Assembly (NCBI GenBank): GCA_949361645.1
Contig: OX442428.1
Span: 2,963,847-3,027,846 of the forward strand
DNA length: 64,000 nt
Direction: 5' to 3'
Origin: Spongilla lacustris
Lineage: Eukaryota > Porifera > Demospongiae > Spongillida > Spongillidae
The translations under genes and the position numbers were made by a program. This document shows, in pieces, positions 36,789 to 47,732 of the stretch (positions are counted from its first letter, which is position 1; each line of letters opens with the position of its first letter). The notes under the pieces were generated by a model. That model saw nothing but the letters and a program-made list of their open reading frames with translations. It was not told the origin of the DNA and made no database searches.

Positions 36789-39700
36789 TCACACTCCACT
36801 GTTACCAAGAAGTGGTTCTCGAAAGTTAATGTCATTGTGCAAGAGCGGTGATACTTCAGATACTTCCTGCACATATGGTTCAGGTGGATTAGAAGGTTTA
36901 TCTCGTTTGCACACTTTGAACACATCTTTTAGTACCATGTAAACATGAAGCACACCAATTGTAAACAAGATGAATAATACACTCCCAGTGCTGACGGTGA
37001 TAAGAATATCATTGTTACTTTTAGTGATATCCTGAATGTACAGCAGCAAAGTCGATAAGCACACCAAATTAATCCAAATAAAACTTTCTAGGATATTTAA
37101 AAACCAATTTTTATAAACAGAGAAAAAGTTAGTCATTGCACAATATATGCACCCAACTAAAATAGTAGCCAAGAGGTTAACATTGATGTTGTTGGCTTCA
37201 TTAGTGATGAAGACAAGGTAGAGCACAACACGCAATAAAAGTTGTATCCCAGACCAGTAACGGTACCGATCTTTGAAAGGAGCCTGATAAGCATCAATAA
37301 ATGGCTTTAATTTATTTATCCAATGAAGAAGCTTTAAGTGTGATTTAGCCTGTAACCATGGTGACAATATCAAAAGGGCAGTATATGGAATAATGAAAAC
37401 TGTAGATATTGCTAATGCTGTTAGGAAAAGGTAGAGATGTTCTCCTTTGGCATATAAAATGTTTCCATCAGCCAGCCACACTGATGGATTGTCATCAGTA
37501 GGGTTGCCAGTGTCCAGTTTAGTAGGTAAAAGGATTATAATAGTAGCTTGAAAAAACTTTGTGTAAGAAAGTAAAATAAGTGTTGCCAAAACAGGTACAG
37601 CATTGCGCTTACAGAGCCATGCTAGTTTGGATGACCACCTGCTTCCAATGATGATGGCTCCCACCAAGGCTAGGATGTACAGAGGAAACAGAAGCTCCAG
37701 CCAGGTCTTGGCATATGTGCTCATGCCATCATAGAAACATGTCTCAATTCCAAGGTCTAAGTTCAGCCATGCAATAAACACAAAAAGAAACTTCTCAAAA
37801 TTCATCTGAAAGTTAGTTGGCAACATGCTGATTATACCAGGCCTTACTATGTTGGCGTACAGAATGATGCCATTGATGGTGCCAACAGAGACAGTGCAGT
37901 TAAGAAGAAATATCAAAACTGTCACAATAACTCCCATCAGTAATATCGGAATCACAAGCCAAACATATTCACTAGTACATGGTTTACATCGAGCACTGCC
38001 AAACACTGCACTGAAGTTTTTTTTGCATTTTCCACACAAAACCCCACTATGGCCATGGTCACACTGTTTATCTTCATTATCAAGACTAAAGGTCAAGTCA
38101 GTTGTTACACAGTAATCATAGGGACACAATTGGTGAACTGCTAGAATTCCACTTAAACTCTTCCCTATCCACAGTGTACTTGATTTGGAGACTTTTAATG
38201 TGTTTATATCACACCGTACACCATTATTCTTTAGGACAGAGCTGCAGTCACAAATTTTGCTTGTTTCATTGAAAACAAACCCGAGCACTGAAGTACATGA
38301 AGAGACTGTGAAGTAAGTAGAATGTAAAGTACTGTAGCCCAAAAAAAATGCAGTGGATGGTAACAAATGAATGACGGAATTGTAGGACTGATTGTCCTTC
38401 CCTTCTACTTGGTAATTATAGTTGCTACAATATGCTTGTGTCTTTTGTGCCTCTCCTAAAATGGAAGGGAGGCTACAGCTGACTTCACTGTTACCGGAAA
38501 CCACATCACATGTGTAAATCAGAATAGTATCTGGTGATATTCCACTTAATTGACCTATGGTGATTATCGGAATGTGAATGGTTTGTCCTGGATAAACTGG
38601 CCCAATATCATGTTTATATATGCAATTGATATTCTTTGAACTGTTTGTACAGCTGCAAATAGATCTAGCATCAGATGATATCATAGACGGAAATATGTCA
38701 TTAACACATGGACCTTTATTACATGAGGTGGTAGCATTAAGAACAACATTATAAGGGTATCCCCAAAAGGGTGACTCATCAGGAATGGTGCAATAGTTTG
38801 GTTTATTACAATCAGAATAGCACCTATCAATATCTCCTCCATAAAGTACATCACCTGCTTCCTCTGCTCTGTTACCTTCAAAGTACATATGAATTCCAGG
38901 ATTCTCTATTGTACCATTTGGATCATTGAAAGAGAATGGGCAATATACATCGTTACTGTTTCTGCGAATAAAAATGCCCCCTCCTCGTAATGCACTATTA
39001 TTAACAAAATAAATATCAACAGGGGCTTTAAAATTTATATCTGTGTAGGACAGACGAAGAGCACCCCCATTCTCATTAGCCACGTTGTTGATAAAACTGA
39101 CATTGCCCTTAAGTGTAAGATGACTCTTTTCAAGCTTAATAGCACTGTTCAGAGTTTTTAAGAATGCACTGTTGTCAACATAAACATCATTATCAGATCC
39201 GTAAATATTTGACTTGCTGAAGCTACAATTTGACACTATAAGTGTACTATAATATGTAATTATGCCACCAAAGCACACAGTAGCACTGAAAACTGTACTA
39301 TTGAATATAATTGTATTAGTTGCAACAAAATACCCAATTGATCTCATTACAAATTGATTATCTACTTTGCATTGTTCAAACTGCATAGAAAAATTCCTAC
39401 TTAAGGATGAGACAAAAATTCCATTGTCAGGTTTGTATTCAGTCCAAAATGTTGAATTTGTCACTTTAAGCTGATGTGAAATGCTATCATAAGTATATTC
39501 ATTAAAATACAAGCTACCTCCTAACTCACTTATGCCTTTTGTGCTGCTCACATTTGAGAGAAAGATACATGTATCAAATAATGGAGTTATTGCCACAAAG
39601 TTAAGGTTACCACCATAGTAGGCCTGATTTCCATATGCCACTGTGTTGGTGATAGTAATGTGGACTGTGTATGATATCTGCAATAAAAATACTCCAAGTC

Positions 39701-40627
39701 CAGTTCCCATACTTTGAAAGCCAGGAATGACAATTTCATTTAATAATACTATTGAGCCATCAACACCCAGAGTGAAAAAAGAAGAGTTTATGTTCAGGAT
39801 AGGCTCTGCAGAATAATTAGATTGTTTATCATAAATGATCACTGCATTACCACCTGCATATGTAAATCTTTCCGAGCCAACATAGATTGCTGGAGTGGTG
39901 TAGGAGGATCCATCCTTACAGTAAGAGTACGTTGATCCATAACGTTTCAACTTGTTCCTTACAATCTGATTGTTCCCTACAAACGATGATCCAGTGATCT
40001 GAGACTGTCCAAGTATGTTTATCCCCATGAGGCCATACCCTGTGCTGTTCTGTATGGAGACGTCTTCAATGTGGAGGTTGGAGACATTGATCATTAGAAC
40101 AGCCACATAGTGAACTAGACTCATACTAATAAACTCGGTCGGTATCTGTGATAAAGTCTCAGTGATATTTGCTCCACAGTTCAGAATTGTAATATTGATG
40201 AAGGATATGTTGATGATGTCATTAAAAATAAAACCTGAAAAGCTTTCACATTCAATTATTGCAGTTGGTTCAAAAAATGTAAAATTTTCATTGTCATTGA
40301 AGTTGAAGGTGAATTGGTTTATTTTGTCACGTATAGATCGTTGGACAGATGTTCCAAAACCAATAAAAGATATGTTTGAAATATTTGTGATTGTAATCTT
40401 TGCAATGTTCAGTACATGTGTACCATTCAAGAAACAAAATGTTGTATTAGACAGAAAGTACTGGGATGAATTTTGAACATAAGTGTCTAGAGTATTACAG
40501 GATACATGTATAGGGCTAGAATCCGAACAAGTACCATTGGGAGTAACGATGTAAGTACAACTGGTCCATAATAGATCTCATGGAAGGATGCAACGTAAAA
40601 GCATATGACCAGTAGAACAAAATTCAT
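36789..40627 (-). CDS. Receptor-like protein: beta-helix ectodomain, Cys-rich module, polytopic membrane C-terminus
   Basis: The main frame (36789-40430, 1213 codons, open upstream to about 40577) has four parts. (1) An extracellular part of about 780 residues, rich in N-x-S/T sites, with beta-helix repeats carrying GGA(L/I) and FxxN words of the polymorphic-outer-membrane type (ENGGALRLS, RGGGIFIRR). (2) A Cys-rich EGF-like module at about 785-815 (CDHGHSGVLCGKCKK...CKPC). (3) Eight or nine hydrophobic spans between about 818 and 1165. (4) A cytoplasmic tail with EVSPLL (1192-1197), an acidic dileucine endocytic-type signal. A signal peptide, MNFVLLVICFYVASF, starts at ATG 40627 but one frame away from the main frame; the switch near 40575 may be an indel error or an undetected splice. 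I associate this architecture with sponge genes. Ligand unknown. Confidence 0.8.
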
Positions 40628-40731
40628 CCTAAATTTTAAAGGATAATGGTATCAATGAAAAGTATAAGGTAATAGAATATACACAACTCAACAAGAAGAA
40701 TCCTATTATTATTTTTAATATAGTATATTAT

Positions 40732-41405
40732 GGGATCGTTTCCGAGAAAAGGGACCTAGTGCGCGCATAATATTAAAAAAATGAAAAGTTACTGATAAAA
40801 AAGCATTATGTTTGAATTGCTATACCTTTCGAACGGTTAAAGCTATCAATGTCCTATTTTCGGCACTTCATAATACACCATTTCTCTATGGTAAAGTACA
40901 TTTTGGGGTCTTGTACATGCTCCATGCCAGTATCGCGACGTCTGATACCCTAGGCTAAGGGGTTCAAACTCGCCATAACTTTCAGCAGGAATATTCAAAT
41001 CCGGCGCTCCAAATTCGGTTTGTTCATAGTGAGGTCCCGTAGCTTTTGGATTTTTCTGTTCATTAATTTTTATGTCATCCGTTATCTAATAGCTAAGGGA
41101 CCTCTTTATGTGCAAACCATATTTGGAGCGATTTGAGTATTCCTGCCAAAAGCTATGGCGAGTTTGAACCCCGTGGGGTATCTGAAGTTGCGATACTGGC
41201 ATGGAGCATGTTCAAGACCCCAAAATGTACTCTACCATAGAGAAATGATATTGTATAAAATACGGAAATAGGAAGTTGATAGCTTTAACCGTTCGAAAGG
41301 TATAGCAACTCAAACATAATGCCATATTTATAACATTTCACTCTCAGTTTAAATAATATGTACATTGTATATGCGCTATAGGTCCCTTTTCTCCGAAACG
41401 ATGCC
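40732..41405. mobile_element. Foldback element, 674 bp, ATTAT target duplication
   Basis: The two halves are inverted copies almost to the middle. GGGATCGTTTCCGAGAAAAG at the left end mirrors CTTTTCTCCGAAACGATGCC at the right end, and AACGGTTAAAGCTATCAA (about 40835) mirrors 41277-41294. Flanks are ATTAT at 40727-40731 and 41406-41410. Non-coding. It lies about 100 bp upstream of the receptor gene's start codon, so it may influence that promoter. Confidence 0.85.
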
Positions 41406-41579
41406 ATTATTAAACATCAGTATATAACCGATGCAGATGATGCACATTCATGTGGAAGTAATTGTTGCTAGATACAATATATTAAATGGCATTAAAGTTA
41501 ACAATACTTCCTTATACACATGTAGTACATGCACCATTGCTACGATTGTCTTTAATTGGGATAGCATGATAAAAAGGGT

Positions 41580-42346
41580 TTTAATGTCTATTGTCCTGAA
41601 TGTCCACCCGGGGGTACAATTGGACACCCGGGTGGACAGCAAAAAACGTTTTTGCCGTTCGGTCACGGAAGGGACACGGCTGCATTTAACGGTATTGGCT
41701 TACAGAACAAGTCTTTTCAGGATCGGGCCGAGATAAGTAAGGCTTAAAACCTTTCGGTACTCGTAAAACGACCCGTGCTAGCGAACCTATCCATTATGCA
41801 CCGCGCATGCGGATCGGTCGGAGCGTAATGGTTAGGTCCGCTAGTACGGGTCGTTTTACGAGTACCGAAAGGATTTAAGCCTTACTTATCTCGGCCAGAT
41901 CCTGAAAAGACTTGTTCTGTAAGCCAGTACCTTTAATGTCTATTGTCCTGAATGTCCACCCGGGGGGTATCATTGTATACCCGGGTGGACAGCAAAAAAG
42001 GTTTTTGCTGTTCGGTCATGGAAGGGACCTAGTGGCATTTAAAACGGTACTGGCTTATAGTATAAGTCTTTTCAGGATTGGGCCGAGATAAGCAAGGCTT
42101 AAATCCTTTTGGTACATGTAGAAGGAGCGTAATAGATAGGTCCGCTAGCACGGGTCGTTTTACGAGTACCGAAAGGACTTAAGCCTTACTTATCTCGGCC
42201 CAATCCTGAAAAGACTTGTTCTGTAAGCCAGTACCGTTAAATGCAGCCAGGTCCATTCCGTGACCGAACGGCAAAAACTTTTTTTGCTGTCCACCCGGGT
42301 GTCCAATTGTACCCCCGGGTGGACATTCAGGACAATAGACATTAAA
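41580..42346. mobile_element. Composite foldback element with three copies of its end
   Basis: TTTAATGTCTATTGTCCTGA starts at 41580 and again at 41932 in the same orientation, and its reverse complement ends at 42346. Each end holds an internal palindrome built on CCACCCGGG/CCCGGGTGG. The GTACCGAAAGG...CTCGGCC inner blocks also appear in both orientations, several times. The simplest reading is one foldback element with a second truncated copy joined in tandem. Non-coding; no clear target duplication. Confidence 0.8.
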
Positions 42347-42751
42347 GAGCGCCAATCAGGTATCAGATTATTTGGTATAAAATATAATTCAGCATTCCTA
42401 TGGTAGCAAAGTACTTATACCATTAGAATCCTGTCGTACTGCAGCCATAATTTACTGGGTGCTAATTTCCGCAAAATTGATGCAGTACATAAAATTATGG
42501 ATGCATCGTTGATCCAAAAGTCTTTAATTTGGATCTCACAAAGATTGCCAATGACTGTATTTCACCGTAAGGACAACATTTTTTGGTGCATTCTAAGCAT
42601 ACAACCACTGCATTATCTTATGTAATTATGATTAACGACGACCTCTTCCATCCGCTCCGACGCCTTTGCTGTCTAATCGATGGATACCCGCCCTTTCACA
42701 TGCATGGTAGCACATGCATTCGCAGGGCTCTTAAAGCCAACGCGTTACGAA

Positions 42752-42859
42752 CAGTGGCGTAGCGAGGGTGTTGGGCGCCCGGGGGCAAAATGTACCCCCC
42801 CCCCCCCCCCCCCAGGCCCAAGACCATTCACCCCTTGCGTTTGGCCAAATCCGAATACT

Positions 42860-42900
<41 letters not shown>

Positions 42901-43207
42901 GCCACAGCCGCTTTGCAACTTTCGCACTTTTAAAGTCACAAAACATAGCATAATTGCGTAGAAACATGCTAAAACCAGGTAGAATAGTAAATAACTTGCT
43001 CCTAGACTTTCCTGTAGTCTTGCACGCCACGTTATTGAACCGATATACGGTATATCCGCTCAGCGATCCATAGTTTAATATTCCGATCGCGGAATATTTA
43101 ACTGACTACATCATGTGAGTTGGGACATTTATAACAACCACTACATGTATTGGAGGATCGTTGCGCCGTTAAAGCGATCAGTATCAATAGGTTTTGCCGG
43201 GCCGCGG

Positions 43208-43238
<31 letters not shown>

Positions 43239-43470
43239 CTGCTGCTTAATTCCTTGTTCCAAAATTCAGCTCCAATTATACGAAAATAAAATCACAATTT
43301 CATCAACAGACTGAGTATGCACGGGCTTGCTGTTTTTAATCAATAAACATAAGATCATTAACATAAGCCTTTCCATCCGGTACGCAAACATCTAGGCATT
43401 TTGGCGCCCCCTTTAGGTCGGCGCCCGGGGGCAATTGCCCCCCCCCCCCCCCCCCCTCGCTACGCCACTT
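42752..43470. mobile_element. hAT-type MITE with 8-bp target duplication
   Basis: Ends are CAGTGGCGTAGCGAGG and CTCGCTACGCCACTT. Flanks are GTTACGAA at 42744-42751 and 43471-43478. An 8-bp duplication with CAGTG-type ends is the hAT signature. The interior carries C19 (42795-42813), G40 (42860-42899), G29 (43206-43234) and C19 (43438-43456) tracts and no transposase. Proline- and glycine-rich frames are tract artefacts. Confidence 0.88.
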
Positions 43471-43874
43471 GTTACGAAAAGCTCCTTATTGACGGCATGC
43501 CACGGGGCTGGAAATTATAGGTTTTACAATTAGAACGTACGGTATGTATGTCGATAATTGAAAAGAGACGCCTCATTAGTCATTACTGAGTACCGGTGTT
43601 TCGAAGCTCGTAATACCTCAGTAAAACCAGCAAATCAAAATATGAAAAAGGATTAAAACACCACACTCATTTTTATGTTATCAAGACTTTACATACACAC
43701 TCCACGTCATACGGCAATGGTATGCGCAAGGTGTTTACAGAACGCCACGCGGCAATCATTTTGGAGGGGTGGGTACTAAATTCAGTACAGTGGACTTCGT
43801 GCACTAATCCAGTAGGTAAGCCTACAACACCGATGATTAAGAGAGATGTGGCTGTTAGAATTCTCACTCCTTAA
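43471..43874. other. Spacer before the second gap
   Basis: No supported gene. The sequence ends at the N run. Confidence 0.4.
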
Positions 43875-44074
43875 NNNNNNNNNNNNNNNNNNNNNNNNNN
43901 NNNNNNNNNNNNNNNNNNNNNNNNNNNNNNNNNNNNNNNNNNNNNNNNNNNNNNNNNNNNNNNNNNNNNNNNNNNNNNNNNNNNNNNNNNNNNNNNNNNN
44001 NNNNNNNNNNNNNNNNNNNNNNNNNNNNNNNNNNNNNNNNNNNNNNNNNNNNNNNNNNNNNNNNNNNNNNNNNN
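43875..44074. other. Assembly gap (200 N)
   Basis: Exactly 200 N, a placeholder of unknown true length. Confidence 1.
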
Positions 44075-45029
44075 TAATACATGTATAATAGTAATTCCAA
44101 TTGAAGAACTCATCTCTTTCAACTGAGTGGGCATTCAATTTCATATATACGTGTAGGTTTAATATTCCAATCTGACAATGAGCCAGAATTACTAGCACTT
44201 TCAGAGCTGACCTTGCCACACAATCATTGTCAATGGCGGGGTGAGCCACCCTCGGGGCCAAGGACTTGTGAAAAGAAGGCGGAGGATGAAATGAAGGGAA
44301 ACAGTCCTGGACAGGTTGCCAATGTAAGTATTATTTTCTTGGATCAATGAAACAACAATGGCTATACATATATATTACCAGCTTGTCAGCCTCCTTGTTC
44401 ATCACCATTCCAATTTAACATGTATAAAAAAACATGCATGTTACATGTACATGTACCTAAGATAGATGATTTCTCATCTTCAAAAGAAAATTTGTAACAA
44501 TTATCTCCATATACAGCAAATCTGGCGATGTTGAGAAAGAAGTGTGTTATTGATACCTCATATGAATTGCATTTCATATTTGGTAGCATTTATAAGTCTA
44601 TCTTAACAAATTACATTTACATAGATTTATAGCATTATACACATGTACATAGCCCATAGAGGGATGATTGCAGGATGTCTGGTGACTAAGGCTTTGCTGT
44701 GTCATCTGATTCTGCAACTGATATAAGCACGGTATCATAGTTAACATGTAGATGTACACATCTGATTAAAAAGCTTTGCATTTACAACTCTGCATGGTTT
44801 TTTTGAGAAAGACGGAAGTGATGATTCAGGTAAAATATGCAGTTTTGTATTTGTATACTATGATATCATTCTAAATAAATAACGTAATTTCAGATACCAA
44901 AGCATAACTTGCCAAAATTTTTGTCTGAAGTATTATAAACACTTAGAAGCTCATTACCCTAATAGCCAATACTTTATCTAGGCCCAGTATCTGAAATGCC
45001 TATATAAGTTGTTTGTTTTTGGTGATATG
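44075..45029. other. Intergenic sequence with one possible exon
   Basis: A short plus-strand segment at about 44246-44323 reads PPSGPRTCEKKAEDEMKGNS and ends at GCCAAT|GTAAGT, a good donor, so it may be an isolated exon of a gene disrupted by the gap. Evidence is thin and no domain is recognisable. The rest is AT-rich. Confidence 0.25.
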
Positions 45030-46235
45030 TGCAACAAATCTACTGATTGTTCGTAGTGTGAAAGAAGATAGCCAAGTAGATTGCAAGAATCTCCTTATCA
45101 AAAGCACTGTAGCGGGTCTCTGCCAGCTTCAGTTTTTTTGAAAAGTAAGCAATGGGATGCCAAGCATCATCAACATACTGCTGCAAGACTGCTCCTACGG
45201 CTTTGTCAGATGCATCTGTCATAATGGAAGTAGGAGCAGAAGGCTTGGGATGAAAGAGTAGGGAGGCATTGGCAAGTGCTGCTGCCGAGAAGGCCCTCTC
45301 GGTGTCACTGGTCCAAGATAGGGACTGATTCTCTCCTTTCCATGATCATATAGTCATTGAAAGAGGGTTGCACAATGTGGAACAAAGCGATAATAGAAAT
45401 TTACTAGTCCTAGAAACTCTCGAAGCTTGACAATGTGGTGCATGTATGTGGTTGGACATGCAAAAATTCGGATTGCTGTCACATGCTCCTGGATAAATAC
45501 CAGAGGTATTTACCGTGTGCCCTAAAAATTCCAACTCTGAAGTGCCAAATTGACACTTAGCTGGATTGATCATGTGTTCTTCAGCTGACCAACTTAAAAT
45601 GAGGACATCATTGATATAAACATAGGTGCAATGAAGACCCCGCACCACCAGGTCAATGAACCGCTGGAAGGTTTGGGCCACATTATGTAGACCAAAAGGC
45701 ATTCGAACAAACTCAATCAAACCAAATGGTGGCTATTTCAGGGATGTCTTCTGGTTCCACTGGAATCTGATTATATGCACGAACCAGATCCAGCTTAGAA
45801 AAGACTGTGGCACCAAACAGTGTGACTGAAAAGTCTTGAATATATGGTATTGGATACCGGTATGGAACAGTGACATTGTTCAAAGCCTGGCAGTTGCCAC
45901 ACCATGTCTAGTGGGGAGGCCCAGGCACTAGAGAAAGGTCGAATGATACCATGTTTAAACATGTGGTCAAACTCGTTTTGTGTAATGACCAAATGTTCTG
46001 GAGGAAGACGACAAGTATTAGCATAGACTGGTGGACCTTTAGTAATTATGCGATGAGTCACCTCATGCTTGACTGGAAGGTGTTCATTGAGTGGCTGCAT
46101 TACCAAAGGGAACTTGTGCAATAAGGCTTCATAAAGGTTAGCAGGTACACTAGACAACAAAGCGAGTTGCATTGATGAATCAAGAGACCATACTCCTTGC
46201 ACACGAGATTGTATGTAAGAAAGAAACTGTTGCAC
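45030..46235 (-). pseudogene. Dead Ty3/Gypsy polymerase fragment
   Basis: Read on the minus strand from 46235 down, the order of blocks is an RT N-terminal region (HRIITKGPPVYANTCRLPPE, FKHGIIRPFSSAWASPLDMV); then LVYINDVL in place of the catalytic YIDD box, inside RMPFGLHNVAQTFQRFID; then LEFLGHTVNTSGI; then the RNase H-like start MTDASDKAVGAVLQQ with IAYFSKKL and YSAFDKEILAI. Frames are broken at about 45730-45795, within 45346-45500, and at about 45225-45345. There is no protease, integrase or LTR nearby. Asp to Asn in the catalytic box and the truncation make it inactive. It is clearly distinct from the young element at 47544-52705. Confidence 0.85.
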
Positions 46236-47062
46236 CAGATTTTCTAGGATACTGTCTTTGATGCAACTTTTAATTGATTTAATTTTTACAGGGAACCATC
46301 AGTTGCTACAAAACTGAGATGATGAATTCATAATAATTTGTGTTTTTGTATCCTTTGTATAGGTTTATACTTTATTTTTATTAACATAATACATTTACAA
46401 CAACATACAAGAAATAATATGAATAGAAAACAATAATGCATATCTTGTATTATATTCATAATAATCATACAAATACCCTCTTGTGGTGGAGACATACGGT
46501 TGTTGGGGTACTAAGGCTCTTCATGCACTTTCCAGACTTGCCACCCATTTGTTCACAAGGCAGGGTTGTCCAAAGTCACTTGAGTGCAATGACCTATATA
46601 GAAGGCTTAGTTTGACCTTTACAAATTCTCGAGCCATCCTGTCTCGCTCTCTGTAAACAGTATATGTTATTGTTGTAGGTAGAATGTCTATTATGTGTAT
46701 TGTAGATGTGAGATAGGTAATACTGTGGATTTGTGTTGTTTTGTGTAACCTACTAGCGTCTTTACTGTCCATTCACCAAGGTTACTCCAAATATGTTGCC
46801 CTGTTTGACAACTACAGCAGAAGGAACATGTGTTTAGTTAGATCGGTATCCAGGGCCATCATGGGCAGAGTAGTAGTTCTTTAACATGTGTAGTGTACAT
46901 GTAGTGTAGTGTAGTTAGTTCTTTGTTCTTGTGTATGTTCATTTATCCTGTAATATTGCCACCAACCACATCTTGTGACTTTTAGTCGTAGTGCTTTTTA
47001 TATATAGTTGTGAGTATATAATTAATCTAACCTGTATATTATTTTATGTTATTCTTTTCAAC
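46236..47062. other. Intergenic sequence, no gene seen
   Basis: AT-rich. A minus-strand 83-codon frame at 46521-46772 has a basic segment but no domain I recognise and is not called. Confidence 0.4.
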
Positions 47063-47543
47063 TTAACACCGCGTCCGTGAAATTCGAGCACTTTTTAAGC
47101 CCATTTTGTCGAACTACTAAGAACTAAAAATAGTCTCATTTGGTCCCTTACTAAAAAATAATATATGTTGTTTTGAAACAACTCGCTGCATAGCGTATGG
47201 CACAATTTGCAGTATTATATCTTTAGCAGATCGCAGCCTGCATTTATTTGAAGCCGCGAGGTTTAGCCCGTACCGATAAAAGGTACACTTTTTTTGTGCT
47301 GCTTATAGCACTCCAAAACAACTGAATGCAGTTTGTTGAATTAGAACTATAAAAACTGATAGGCAATGAAAAAATCTGTTTTTTATGCACGCGCCAACAT
47401 TTGCATTCGTGTTTTCAGGGACGGCGCCGCCGGTCCGGTTGCACGGTTTTAACCGGACCACTTTTTCTCCCTGCTGCCTCGGTCTCGGACCCATTTTATT
47501 ACATCATTGTATGCTCTTGCACTACGTCACGTCCGTTACATGT

Positions 47544-47693
47544 TGTAACGAGACACTGCAGCAGCCAAAAGTGTTTAATTACCAAGAGAGACATGCATAA
47601 ATACACAGATAAGGTCAAGGTACAGTCCAGCTGGAGCCAGCACAAACACGCATGCGTACATAAATACAAAAATATATTATGTCATTCGCTACA
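47544..47693 (-). repeat. 3' LTR of the Ty3 element
   Basis: 150 bp, preceded on the plus strand by CATGT and identical to 52556-52705. As the downstream LTR of a minus-strand element it should supply the polyadenylation region. It is very short for a Ty3/Gypsy LTR. Confidence 0.95.
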
Positions 47694-47707
47694 CTACTTC
47701 CTCCTTC
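47694..47707 (-). promoter_or_regulatory. Polypurine tract of the Ty3 element
   Basis: On the minus strand the bases directly before the 3' LTR read GAAGGAGGAAGTAG. This purine-rich run lies where plus-strand DNA priming occurs in LTR retrotransposons. Confidence 0.75.
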
Positions 47708-47732
47708 GAAAAGGCCGGCCTCTTGGTCCGAT

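Noticed and set aside
42680..43030. Gly- and Pro-rich frames on both strands
   Set aside because: They are produced by G40 and C19 homopolymers in the MITE.
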